Shown here: piece after piece, positions 42,483-50,516 of the stretch | Position numbering within the stretch: position 1 is the stretch's first letter | Layout of the letters: the number at the start of each line of letters is the position of its first letter | Assembly (NCBI GenBank): GCA_020049045.1 | Contig: JAIFLN010000084.1 | Span: 1 to 53,925, forward strand | Source: Spirochaetota bacterium | GTDB lineage: Bacteria; Spirochaetota; Spirochaetia; JABEVK01 | Direction of reading: 5' to 3' | Length of the DNA stretch: 53,925 nt | The notes under the pieces: model-generated | The model's database searches: none | Told to the model about the DNA's origin: nothing | The model's input: the letters and a program-made list of their open reading frames with translations, nothing else | Translations under genes and position numbers: made by a program

Positions 42483-43391
42483 ATGACAATTCGTTTGATC
42501 GATGTACCCATGGATTTTGGAGCCAACAGACGTGGGGTCGATATGGGGCCTTCGGCTCTCAGGCAAGCGGGAATTAAAAGTGCCTTGACACAGCTGGGAC
42601 ACCATCTGGAAGAAGAAAAGCGAACAGTCAGGGTTCCCATTGCCGACCATGCCGAGGAAGGCGATCCGCAGGTCAAGTTCTTAGCTCCGATCCTGAAAGG
42701 TTGCGAAGATCTGTCGGTTCTGGTGCGAGAATCAATGGCAGGAGGAGCTTTTCCCTTGGTGATGGGAGGTGACCATTCCATTGCCATAGGAACGTTGGCG
42801 GGACTGGGGGCCCATTACAAGACGGCAAATCAAACCTGGGGTGTTGTCTGGATCGATGCCCACGCCGATTTCAATACACCCGAAACCTCACCTTCAGGGA
42901 ATGTCCATGGTATGGGTTTGGCCGCTGCCGCAGGATTGGGACACCCAGCTTTAACACGCCTAGGAGGAGATTTTGCGAAGATTGATCCACGTAGGATTGT
43001 CATCATCGGTGCCCGTGATATCGATACGGGAGAGAAACAAAACCTAAAACAAGCAGGTGTGACTGTCTTTACAATGGCCGACTTGGACCGTTTGGGAATG
43101 GCCGAAGTAGCCCGAAGGACATTGGAAGAGCACCTTGGTTCTGTCCAGGCACTCCATGTGAGTTTTGACGTTGACAGTCTAGACCCCGAAGTCGCCCCCG
43201 GGGTGGGAACACCAGTCCGAGGAGGACTCACCTACCGGGAACTTCACTTTCTAATGGAAACATTGGGTGCCGACGGGCGAGCCCGAAGTGCCGAAGTCGT
43301 GGAAGTCAACCCCATTCTCGACATACGCAACCAGACAGCGCTGACCGCAGTGGAAATGCTGGCGTCGTTGATGGGTGATACGATTTTATAG
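42483..43391 (+). CDS. rocF: Arginase
   Basis: A ureohydrolase that splits arginine to ornithine and urea. Its 302 residues match bacterial arginase. The dimanganese motifs are GGDHS, DAHADFN and DVDSLDP, and the family-specific segment GNVHGMGLAAAAG supports arginase over agmatinase. The ornithine formed could feed proline or glutamate metabolism alongside proA-proB elsewhere in the window. GGAGCGG lies before the ATG. It is divergent from the GGDEF gene, and a repeat block starts at its stop codon. Confidence 0.93.
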   Translation: MTIRLIDVPMDFGANRRGVDMGPSALRQAGIKSALTQLGHHLEEEKRTVRVPIADHAEEGDPQVKFLAPILKGCEDLSVLVRESMAGGAFPLVMGGDHSIAIGTLAGLGAHYKTANQTWGVVWIDAHADFNTPETSPSGNVHGMGLAAAAGLGHPALTRLGGDFAKIDPRRIVIIGARDIDTGEKQNLKQAGVTVFTMADLDRLGMAEVARRTLEEHLGSVQALHVSFDVDSLDPEVAPGVGTPVRGGLTYRELHFLMETLGADGRARSAEVVEVNPILDIRNQTALTAVEMLASLMGDTIL

Positions 43392-43567
43392 AGGGCGCAG
43401 AGTGGGAATGGGGGGTCACCGCGGAGGCGCAGAGGGCGCAGAGTGGGAATGGAGTTCACCGCGGAGACGCGGAGGGCGCAGAGTGGGTTGGGGTTCACCG
43501 CGGAGACGCGGAGGGCGCAGAGTGGGGATGGGGGTTCACCACCGAGGCGCAGAGGACACAGAGCGGG
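43391..43567. repeat. Tandem repeat, about 40-base units, five copies
   Basis: Units begin with GAGGGCGCAGAGTGGG at 43391, 43432, 43472 and 43511, and in diverged form at 43552 (GAGGACACAGAGCGGG), spaced 41, 40, 39 and 41 bases. Each contains TTCACCGCGGAGACGCG or a variant. No protein gene is supported here. Confidence 0.9.
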
Positions 43568-43681
43568 ATCGGGTGGCTTTGTTGGACCGGTCGCCTGCTG
43601 TTTTTCTTTCCTTGTCTTCCTCACCAAAAGCTCTCTGTGATCTCAGCGTCTCTACGGTTATCTCCTGACCAGCTGGGTGTT
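43534..43681. repeat. Long interspersed repeat with inverted ends, copy 1
   Basis: A 148-base unit, nearly identical to the copy at 43694. The left part (CACCGAGGCGCAGAGGACAC) and the right part (43631-43658) are partly complementary, so a hairpin can form. It resembles the widespread CGCAGAG-type repeats of environmental bacteria. Confidence 0.85.
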
Positions 43682-43693
43682 CAGGGATTAAGC

Positions 43694-43841
43694 GTTCACC
43701 ACCGAGGCGCAGAGGACACAGAGCGGGATCGGGTGGCTTTGTTGGACCGGTCACCTGCTGTTTTTCTTTCCTCGTCTTCCTCACCAAAAGCTCTCTGTGA
43801 TCTCAGCGTCTCTGCGGTTATCTCCTGACCAGCTGGGTGTT
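43694..43841. repeat. Long interspersed repeat with inverted ends, copy 2
   Basis: Second 148-base copy, offset by 160 bases from copy 1, with about three mismatches. Twelve bases separate the copies. No transposase or other gene is seen in 43392-43860. Confidence 0.85.
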
Positions 43842-43860
43842 GCGGGTTGCACCGGAGAGA

Positions 43861-44082
43861 TCAGGTACCCGCAGGGGGGGTAGCGGAGGCCTGGGGTAAG
43901 CCGGAGGCGTCCCCGAGGCCGGAGCGAGGGGGGTGCCCCCCCCTTCCCGCTTTTTTGACGGCTTCGACCAACAGGAACTCGATCTGTCCGTTGACACTGC
44001 GTAGTTCGTCGGAAGCCCAGCGTTCCAGCGCATCGTGCAGAACTGGATCGAGACGCAGCAGAAACTTCTTTTTTTCGGCCAT
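43861..44082 (-). CDS. Arc-type ribbon-helix-helix protein with a repeat-derived C-terminal extension
   Basis: A 73-residue protein. Residues 1-46 (KKKFLLRLDPVLHDALERWA...NGQIEFLLVEAVKKAG) fit an Arc/MetJ-like ribbon-helix-helix DNA-binding domain. The remaining 26 or so residues (GGHPPRSGLGDASG...) are translated from a very G+C-rich stretch (43861-43941) next to the repeat block and look unlike protein; the original stop may have been lost there. The start ATG overlaps the SPFH stop codon (TGATG). SPFH and small RHH genes are commonly paired, and this one may regulate the operon through the inverted repeat at 44992. Confidence 0.8.
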   Translation of the reverse strand: MAEKKKFLLRLDPVLHDALERWASDELRSVNGQIEFLLVEAVKKAGRGGHPPRSGLGDASGLPQASATPPAGT

Positions 44083-44954
44083 CAGTACAGGGATCCGGTG
44101 TTGATGATGGGCTGGCTGTCCTTATCGGAAACCAGTGCCACAAGCAGATTGTTGACCATAGCGGCTTTGCGTTCTTCATCGAGGGTGACGATGTTGCGGT
44201 CCGCGAGGGCTTGGAGGGCACCTTGAACCATGGCAACGGCACCTTCGACGATTTTGCTGCGGGCGGCGACGATGGCTTGTGCTTGCTGGCGGCGGAGCAT
44301 GGCATGGGCGATTTCAGGGGCGTAGGCCAAGTGGGTCAGACGGGCTTCGAGAACGGTTACTCCCGATAGGTCGAGCCGGGCTTGAAGTTGGGTCTTGAGG
44401 AGGGTTGCCACTTCGGTGGGATTGGAGCGAAGGGACGATCGGACTTCATCCTGGGCGTCGTAGGGGAATTCGCTGGCCAGGGCCCGCAGGGCCGTTTCAC
44501 TCTGGACGGTGACAAACGACTCAAAGGCATCGACGTCAAAACTGGCTTTGGCGGTATCGGTGACCTGCCAGACGACGACGGCGGCGATTTCGATGGGGTT
44601 ACCGTGCAGATCGTTGACCTTGATTTGTTCGCTGCTGAAGTTGCGGATACGCAGAGACAACTTTTTTTTGGTGGCGAGTGGGTTGGCCCACCAAAAGCCA
44701 CTGTCACGGACGGTGCCGGTGTAGGTACCGAAAACCGTCAGAACTTTGGCTTCATTCGGCGCATTGATAAAAAAACCCACGGAGACCAGCATGGTAGCCA
44801 GGAACCATAAAACCGAGGGTATGAGAAAAGCGGGGTTTTCCGTTTCCACTCCGGGAATGAAAAAAGCAAGTGTGGTCGCAGCGAGAACCAATGCGATCAG
44901 CACAAAGAACAGACCAGGGAAGGCAACGGCCTTCTTCTCAGTAACATTGACCAT
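44082..44954 (-). CDS. SPFH (band 7/stomatin-like) membrane protein
   Basis: A 290-residue protein with two N-terminal membrane segments (about 12-35 and 42-63) and then an SPFH domain (about 65-260): VLTVFGTYTGTVRDSGFWWANPLATKKKLS, FDVDAFESFVTVQSETALRALAS and LEARLTHLAYAPEIAHAMLRRQQAQAIVAARSKIVEGAV. SPFH proteins form membrane oligomers that organise proteases or lipid domains; no partner protease is adjacent. AAGGAG lies six bases before the ATG. The promoter at 44986 contains an operator-like palindrome. Confidence 0.9.
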   Translation of the reverse strand: MVNVTEKKAVAFPGLFFVLIALVLAATTLAFFIPGVETENPAFLIPSVLWFLATMLVSVGFFINAPNEAKVLTVFGTYTGTVRDSGFWWANPLATKKKLSLRIRNFSSEQIKVNDLHGNPIEIAAVVVWQVTDTAKASFDVDAFESFVTVQSETALRALASEFPYDAQDEVRSSLRSNPTEVATLLKTQLQARLDLSGVTVLEARLTHLAYAPEIAHAMLRRQQAQAIVAARSKIVEGAVAMVQGALQALADRNIVTLDEERKAAMVNNLLVALVSDKDSQPIINTGSLY

Positions 44955-44985
44955 AGGGAACTCCTTAAGGTATCACTATGGAATC

Positions 44986-45014
44986 AATATGATATCACTT
45001 TGATATTTTGTCAA
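44986..45014 (-). promoter_or_regulatory. Promoter for the SPFH-RHH operon
   Basis: On the minus strand TTGACA (45014-45009), a 17-base spacer, CATATT (44991-44986). It lies about 25 bases upstream of the leader with AAGGAG. Confidence 0.65.
44992..45006. promoter_or_regulatory. Operator-like inverted repeat inside the SPFH promoter
   Basis: ATATCA CTT TGATAT, a perfect 6-3-6 inverted repeat filling the spacer between the -35 and -10 boxes, the position expected for repression. Confidence 0.55.
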
Positions 45015-45020
45015 TGACTT

Positions 45021-45908
45021 TTAAAGCTCTTCCAGTTCTTCAGACGCTTCGGCGGTTCTGCGGGCCCGGAGGATGGATTCGATTTCCATTCGTTTGCGGG
45101 GCAAATCAATGGCGTCGTTGAGGGCTCCCATCAACAGACGTTGTCCATCTTGAATGCGGGCTTTCGCCTGCTCGTCGGAGTCGAGCGCAGGGGCCAGATC
45201 GGGGGTGTGGTAGAGGCGGAAAAGCAAATGCCGGAGCAATTGACGGGCAGTCAGGGTCAGCTGAGCGCTCCGCTGGGTATCGAGGATGAAGTGGTAACCC
45301 TTCTCGGGAAGTGGAAATGCAATTTTGGGGTCACACCTGTCCTTTCGGATGGTTCGACTGAAGGTAGCCTTGTACACGGTGTCGAGAATTCGGCGGACGT
45401 TCAGACCGTCCTGCTGAGGAAACGTCATCGAGAGCAGACCTTCCAGTTCCGTGGCCAGAAAGTGCCGCGGATGAAGGACGGTACCGAGGATTTCTTGCAG
45501 GCAGACCTCATTGAGAGTAAAAATGGGCTTGGGGAGCTTCAGATTTCGCACAAGCTCACGATGGAATCCCAACTGCTCGCCACTGCTTGGTACGGTGATG
45601 ACCACCAACGGCTCGCCCAACACCAGTGGATCGGTTTGACCGAGGCGGGCATGATGCGCGGAAACGAGAACCCCGACGTCGTCGATGCCAAGCGGTTGAC
45701 CCTGGGTCAAAATCCGCTTTTTCACCAGGGCCAATTCATCATAGACACCCTGAAGGCAACCACCTTGCTTCAGAGTGGCGCAGAGCCCCTGGAATAGCGT
45801 CGACAGGGACGAAAAAGACTCGACCCTGCCTCGGTAAGTGAGCGTCCGAACCACTTTGACACGGATGGGGAGTTCAGAATTACCTGGGTTCATGACACTT
45901 TCTGTCAT
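45021..45908 (-). CDS. Protein of unknown function (295 aa)
   Basis: I do not recognise this protein. Codon use and the absence of a competing frame support a gene. It has no signal peptide or membrane segment. The N-terminus (about 1-45) is strand-like with RVKVVRTLTYRG; the middle contains several His (VSAHHARLG, TVLHPRHFLATELEG) without a clear metal motif; the C-terminus (about 250-295) is a charged helix (PRKRMEIESILRARRTAEASEELEEL). I chose ATG 45908 with AGGA nine bases upstream; other Met starts exist at 45893 and 45932. It lies nine bases from the M16C gene end, with SPFH on the other side. Confidence 0.6.
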   Translation of the reverse strand: MTESVMNPGNSELPIRVKVVRTLTYRGRVESFSSLSTLFQGLCATLKQGGCLQGVYDELALVKKRILTQGQPLGIDDVGVLVSAHHARLGQTDPLVLGEPLVVITVPSSGEQLGFHRELVRNLKLPKPIFTLNEVCLQEILGTVLHPRHFLATELEGLLSMTFPQQDGLNVRRILDTVYKATFSRTIRKDRCDPKIAFPLPEKGYHFILDTQRSAQLTLTARQLLRHLLFRLYHTPDLAPALDSDEQAKARIQDGQRLLMGALNDAIDLPRKRMEIESILRARRTAEASEELEEL

Positions 45909-45941
45909 GATGGCAATCCTACCCTGCCCCAAGAGGTTTTG

Positions 45942-48848
45942 CTAGTCCTCCAACCAGTCTGGCCCGTCCAGCAAGGGTCGTGCGACGGCCTCTCCTGCCA
46001 AGACAAAGGTCTGACCCCCGCCAAACGAAGCTTCCAGCCGGGCAGCCGCTGCGACAAGGTCCCGCGGCTTCACTCTCAACAGGGCATCGCGCTTTTCCTG
46101 CCTCATACCATCGGTAATCCCCAGATGCCGCCTCTGGAGAGAAAGGAAACCATCTTCTGCGGGACTGCGCGGACTGAGGTCGTTGCTCACCGTACCGATA
46201 ATGGTATTCCGCAATTCAGCACCTGTCAGCGGTTCAGCCCGGCTGGCTTGGAGGCTTTCACGGAAGGCTTCCAGACTGGAAAGCAGGTTCGGGTCGCGGT
46301 AGGTGGCAAAGGTGAAAGTGCCTTCCAGACCGTTGGGCATGGAAAAGGCACCGTAGGCCCCCCCCTTCATCCGGATCCGTTCCCACAAAAAGCCTGTTTT
46401 GAGACGATGGCTCAGCACCAGTTCGGCAGCATGGCCAGGTTCCGTCATCCGGCTGCCCCGCAAGGATCGTGCCACGAACCCTACTGCCGACGGAATCAGA
46501 CGGATGCGGGGTTTTCCCGGTCCGGATGGTGGTGTCGGAACTTGGGCAGACCTGTTTGAGCAGGGAAGGTCTGCGAGCCTTTTCACCAACTCAGAAACTT
46601 TCTGACCTAAGGACCCCAAAGAAGACTCACCCCCGGTCAGAAGGGCCTCCACCCCGGTCGAGGTCCAGATCAGACGCGAGAGATCTTGCAGGGAGTCCAG
46701 AAGGACTCTCAAGCCCGTCTCGTCGGACTCAGCCAGTTTCGCCAGAAAATCCAGCTGAGATAGGCCCCCCGTCAACTCGCCGATCCGCCCCCCCAGGCTT
46801 AATGCGGAAGCACTTCTGGTTGAGGCGAAAACATGACCCCGAGGAACCAGCGACCCTTGATAGTCATTTTTCATCTCGAGAATCAAATCACGAAGGCGGG
46901 AGGGGTTGTTCCAGTCCGTACAGGTCAGAACCCGTTCCAGCAGCGATAGTGCCGCGTCACGCCGTTCTTCGAGCATGCGAACACGCACATAAAATTTGGT
47001 GACAAGCTTTCCATCGGCAAGGGACTCATCTGCATTCACCCGGAAGGAGAGCCCTCCCGTGTTCAGGGAGATTTCACGGGCCAAAAGGTCCCAACCCAGA
47101 CCGACCAAGCCGAGACTTTCCAAACACCTTTGAAGGAGAGGGAGGAGCTTGTAGTCATCGTCGCTCAGACCTGGCAAATCAAACGCCAGGTCTGCATACA
47201 GGACTCCGTTGGTGAATACGGAATGAACCCCCAGGGTGAGGGGACCTTCGATGCGCCAGTCGACCCGGGGAAGTTCCACCTTGGGGGGAATATCTTTGAG
47301 GCGGAGTTCAGGTAGGGTTCTGACAGCCTGAGCCGTGTCGGGGGTCTCTTGAAAGGCTTTAAGGGCTGCCTGTTCCGCCTTGAGCGAGTCGATATCTTGC
47401 GCAGCCAGACCCATACGCAGGCTTGCCAGATCTTCTTCCTCGGTTTCTTCATTGCGTTTCAACAAGGTTGCATCAGGAAGGCATACTACCGTTGCCCGGT
47501 GAGGATTTTCGAGCAGCGCATCACGAAGCAGTTTCTCAAACACAGGTTCGCCAGAGTCCAACCTGGCTTTCAAGGCTTGAAGGCGGGGTTGGAACTTCAG
47601 GCTTTCTCCTAAAGTGGACCCATGCAGCCAGCCACGGGTGGCCCGGCTGAGAAACCGTAGTCCCATGCCTCCACCGCGCACTTCGCGGATGCTGAACTCA
47701 TAACTGGCAACCACCGAGTCGATGAGTTCCCGGGGAAAGCCCTGTTCCGACCAATGGCGAAGCTGGTTCAGGACCAAGGTTTCAAAGGCTTCTTTTTTCT
47801 CTTCCCCCGAACCTCGCAGGCCGACGGTGAAACTCACATCACGAATTTCTGTGAAAAGACCCGAGACTGGTGAGAGATCCTCCCCCAAGCCAGATTCCAG
47901 CAAGGCTTTCTGAAGCGGTCCCGCATCGCCTAGAAGAATTTCTGACAGCAGATCCAGGGCTAAGACCCGGTCATGATCGGGGGCATCGGCCACCAGCCAC
48001 GTCAGCGCGAGGGTGCCGGTGTCGGCGGGTTCGTCGGCAGAGGTGGGGTACACACCCTGCACGGTGCGGGGTTCCAGCCAGCGTTTTTGGGGCTCAATAA
48101 CCGGAGCGGGAGGCCGCCTGTCAAAAAACCGGAAATACTTGGTGTCGAGAAGTTTGAGCACCGGACCGGGGTCTTGGTCGCCATAGAGGAAAACCAGGCC
48201 CCGGCTGGGGTGATAATGGTCGGAATGGAACTTTCGGAAGGCTTCGTAAGTCAGTTCGGGAATGTGGGCGGGGTCACCACCGGAGTCGTACTGGTAAGGT
48301 CCCCGATCAAAAAGAGACCTTTGTACCAAATCACCGATAACGCCTTCCGCACTGGCATAGTTGCCTTTCATTTCGTTGTAGACCACACCGCTGCGGACCA
48401 AACCGCCCTGTTCATCCCACTCGAGCCGATGGCCCTCCTGCCGGAAAGCCTCGGGTTTTAAAAGAGGGAAAAAAACCGAGTCGGCATAAACGCTTAAAAG
48501 ATTCAGGAAGTCCTTGGGCACAACGCTGGCGACTGGGTACAGAGTTTTGTCCGGGTAGGTCATGGCATTGAGAAAGGTGTTCAGACTGCTTTTCAGCAGG
48601 TAGAGGAAGGGATCCTTGGTGGGATAGTTCTTCGAGCCGCAAAGGACAGAGTGCTCAAGGATGTGGGCGACTCCCGTATGGTCGTCAGGCGGGGTGGGAA
48701 AAACGAACGAGACCAGATTCTCACGGTCGGCCGCCGAAAGGTGATAGACCTGAGCACCGGTTTTTTCATGGATCCAGAGGGTACCTTTGGCACGGAATTC
48801 CGCCAGATCATCGACTGAGACGGCGGTGAAGCCGTGAACGTTCTTCAC
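45942..48848 (-). CDS. M16C zinc metallopeptidase (PreP/Cym1-like)
   Basis: A 968-residue oligopeptidase of the presequence protease group, which degrades unfolded or signal peptides inside a closed two-half chamber. The inverted zinc motif HILEH (H62, E65, H66) is intact, and the distal Glu lies in the VVYNEMKGNYASAEG block. The second half (about 500-968) shows the non-catalytic partner domain with LSLNTGGLSFRV and the late SRMTEPGHAAELVLS segment. I prefer GTG 48848 to ATG 48866: AGGGGA lies at the right distance and the GTG overlaps the rhodanese stop (GTGA). Confidence 0.93.
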   Translation of the reverse strand: MKNVHGFTAVSVDDLAEFRAKGTLWIHEKTGAQVYHLSAADRENLVSFVFPTPPDDHTGVAHILEHSVLCGSKNYPTKDPFLYLLKSSLNTFLNAMTYPDKTLYPVASVVPKDFLNLLSVYADSVFFPLLKPEAFRQEGHRLEWDEQGGLVRSGVVYNEMKGNYASAEGVIGDLVQRSLFDRGPYQYDSGGDPAHIPELTYEAFRKFHSDHYHPSRGLVFLYGDQDPGPVLKLLDTKYFRFFDRRPPAPVIEPQKRWLEPRTVQGVYPTSADEPADTGTLALTWLVADAPDHDRVLALDLLSEILLGDAGPLQKALLESGLGEDLSPVSGLFTEIRDVSFTVGLRGSGEEKKEAFETLVLNQLRHWSEQGFPRELIDSVVASYEFSIREVRGGGMGLRFLSRATRGWLHGSTLGESLKFQPRLQALKARLDSGEPVFEKLLRDALLENPHRATVVCLPDATLLKRNEETEEEDLASLRMGLAAQDIDSLKAEQAALKAFQETPDTAQAVRTLPELRLKDIPPKVELPRVDWRIEGPLTLGVHSVFTNGVLYADLAFDLPGLSDDDYKLLPLLQRCLESLGLVGLGWDLLAREISLNTGGLSFRVNADESLADGKLVTKFYVRVRMLEERRDAALSLLERVLTCTDWNNPSRLRDLILEMKNDYQGSLVPRGHVFASTRSASALSLGGRIGELTGGLSQLDFLAKLAESDETGLRVLLDSLQDLSRLIWTSTGVEALLTGGESSLGSLGQKVSELVKRLADLPCSNRSAQVPTPPSGPGKPRIRLIPSAVGFVARSLRGSRMTEPGHAAELVLSHRLKTGFLWERIRMKGGAYGAFSMPNGLEGTFTFATYRDPNLLSSLEAFRESLQASRAEPLTGAELRNTIIGTVSNDLSPRSPAEDGFLSLQRRHLGITDGMRQEKRDALLRVKPRDLVAAAARLEASFGGGQTFVLAGEAVARPLLDGPDWLED

Positions 48849-49219
48849 TGAAGTTCCCCTTTCCATTGTGAAATAGAACCGAAAAGGATCACATTCAGAT
48901 AACCCCTCGTCCGCAGAATATCGGCGACCTTACGGGCGTCGGACGAGGCTGGCCGACCGTAGACCAAAAGGGGAGTCTTGGCACTCTTCGACGGGTATTC
49001 GTTGAACGCCCTGTCCGGTGGAAGGTTGATGGCTCCAGGTATATGACCGGCTTTGTAGTCTTCAGGGGAACGCGCATCGATAATGACCAATCCTGGAACA
49101 GATTTTTTGGCGATCACTTCAGCAAGAACTTCGTAATTGCTGAGGTCTGGCCCTTTGAGTTCTTGTGCAGGCAGGTTGACGGTCAACAATAGCAGTAGCA
49201 GAGGAAGGTAACGGGGCAT
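48845..49219 (-). CDS. Exported rhodanese-like protein lacking the catalytic Cys
   Basis: A 124-residue protein. A signal peptide (MPRYLPLLLLLLTVNLPA) precedes a rhodanese domain with IDARSPEDYKAGHIPGAINLP. At the active-site loop, where the sulfur-transfer Cys normally follows VVY, the sequence is LLVYGRPASSD, with Gly, so sulfurtransferase activity is not expected. It may bind a partner or ligand in the periplasm. GGGAGG lies five bases before ATG 49219; an upstream ATG at 49234 is less likely. It is probably co-translated with the M16C gene. Confidence 0.85.
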   Translation of the reverse strand: MPRYLPLLLLLLTVNLPAQELKGPDLSNYEVLAEVIAKKSVPGLVIIDARSPEDYKAGHIPGAINLPPDRAFNEYPSKSAKTPLLVYGRPASSDARKVADILRTRGYLNVILFGSISQWKGELQ

Positions 49220-49273
49220 GAAGCCTCCCTTCAAAGGGTTTCCTCAGATCATCGGCAGGGCCAGGGACCAACT

Positions 49274-49309
49274 AAAAAAAAAGCCGCCCCATTCGGGGGC
49301 GACTTTTTT
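49274..49309 (-). terminator. Bidirectional intrinsic terminator after rpsU
   Basis: A G+C-rich stem of about eight base pairs (GCCGCCCC / GGGGCGAC, one mismatch) is flanked by A9 on the left and T6 on the right. On the minus strand it ends the pdp-recJ-M23-rpsU unit with nine T. Confidence 0.85.
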
Positions 49310-49313
49310 GGAC

Positions 49314-49532
49314 TCAGCCCTTGTTGGTGGTCTGAATCTTCCGAAGCTTCTTCAGCTGTTTACGCTGGAGGGCTTTCTTTTTCCGGTTGTTGATGGTGGA
49401 AGGTTTCTCAAAGTATTCACGCTTCTTCCATTCGCGGATGATGCCTTCTTTTTCGACAATGCGTTTAAAACGCTTGATGGCCTTTTCAAGGACCTCGTTG
49501 TCATCCAAGTGGATGCTGGCTATGGTAATCAC
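49314..49532 (-). CDS. rpsU: 30S ribosomal protein S21
   Basis: A 72-residue basic protein. [27 protein letters not shown] and [15 protein letters not shown] are the S21 signature, and the C-terminal part is Lys/Arg-rich. S21 binds near the 3' end of 16S rRNA and aids initiation. The start is GTG (49532), directly next to a run GAGGGGG, an unusually short Shine-Dalgarno spacing. It lies nine bases after the M23 gene and just before a terminator. Confidence 0.95.
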   Translation of the reverse strand: MITIASIHLDDNEVLEKAIKRFKRIVEKEGIIREWKKREYFEKPSTINNRKKKALQRKQLKKLRKIQTTNKG

Positions 49533-49541
49533 CCCCCTCTT

Positions 49542-50516
49542 TCAATGAATCACTCGTTCGATGGAAGAGATTACCGCGCTCACGCTGTTCGTGTCAAGAA
49601 GACCGTCGGTGACCAAGTCGAGGGGATCCACAGGAACACCGTTGCTGCGGACCTCCCAGTGGAGATGAGGGCCGGTTGCCAGTCCTGTAGCACCGGAAAG
49701 GGCAAGCCTTTCGGCCGCTTTGACCTTTTGACCGACCTTGACATTGGCTTTGGAAAGATGAAAGAAGACCGAATATACCCCGGGGGCGTGTTCGAGAACC
49801 ACGGTGATTCCGGTCAGCATGCGGTCAGAAACCAGAACGACGGTTCCCGGTGCAGGAGCCTGCACGGGGGTGCCGACAGGAACAGCGAAATCGGTGCCCC
49901 GATGATAGTCCCGCGAGGAGGTGCCGTCCGCATACTGATAATGCCGTACATCACCAAAATGGGCAGACGATGGAAAGATCGGGGAGACAGGCAGCAAAAA
50001 GCGGCCACCAGGCCAGTGGAACTGTGGCTCGAAGCGCTGGTAGACAGCCCAGATGGCCACCGCCTCGCGGTCTTTGCGAGGGTCAGGCTTGGCTCTCAGA
50101 CGCGTCATTTCGGGGCTGAGGGGAATCTCCTCCACGGGAAAATTCCGGGGCATCAGCTGAGAAGGGGTTTCGTGCAACAGCTCCCCTTTCGAAGTCAAAA
50201 AACGGACTTTCACGGGCCCGGGGGCCTCAAGAACCTCGGGACAGACCAGAGCAGCCGCCCAGAGCAGCGGCTTTTTTGCCGCCCCCAGAACGGGCAAGGG
50301 CCGGTTGACGGAAAAACCTCGGGCTGCCAAAAGGGGCTTGGAAGCACCGTCTTTCCACACCTCAACGGTAAAGGGGGCGACGGACACCTCATCCCAAACA
50401 TACAACTCGTTAATGGCACCGATTCGGAGAAAGGTCGGGCCAAAAAACCTTGGCTCAGCCCAGGTCGACCAAAGCGGTATCACGAGCAGGAATGCCAGCA
50501 GGATGCTTCGACTCAG
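49542..50516 (-). CDS. Exported M23 metallopeptidase with a CTG start
   Basis: A peptidoglycan endopeptidase-type protein of about 324 residues. A Zn site is formed by HRGTDF and GPHLHWE (about residues 205-295). The N-terminal region (about 25-180) shows Ig-like strands. The first normal start codon, GTG 50483, would cut the signal peptide in half. In-frame CTG at 50516 gives the complete signal peptide LSRSILLAFLLVIPLWSTWAEP, sits inside the recJ stop as CTGA, and has GGAG six bases upstream. I therefore start at CTG. This fits the TGA-overlap starts used elsewhere in the window, and the enzyme would act in the periplasm on the cell wall. Confidence 0.88.
   Translation of the reverse strand: MSRSILLAFLLVIPLWSTWAEPRFFGPTFLRIGAINELYVWDEVSVAPFTVEVWKDGASKPLLAARGFSVNRPLPVLGAAKKPLLWAAALVCPEVLEAPGPVKVRFLTSKGELLHETPSQLMPRNFPVEEIPLSPEMTRLRAKPDPRKDREAVAIWAVYQRFEPQFHWPGGRFLLPVSPIFPSSAHFGDVRHYQYADGTSSRDYHRGTDFAVPVGTPVQAPAPGTVVLVSDRMLTGITVVLEHAPGVYSVFFHLSKANVKVGQKVKAAERLALSGATGLATGPHLHWEVRSNGVPVDPLDLVTDGLLDTNSVSAVISSIERVIH

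Noticed and set aside
43375-43828. Short open frames inside the repeat block
   Set aside because: They are translations of G+C-rich repeats (RRGGRR-type residues) without start signals.
43391-43841. Possible CRISPR array
   Set aside because: Units are adjoining tandem repeats without unique spacers, the 148-base copies are not spaced like an array, and no cas gene is near.
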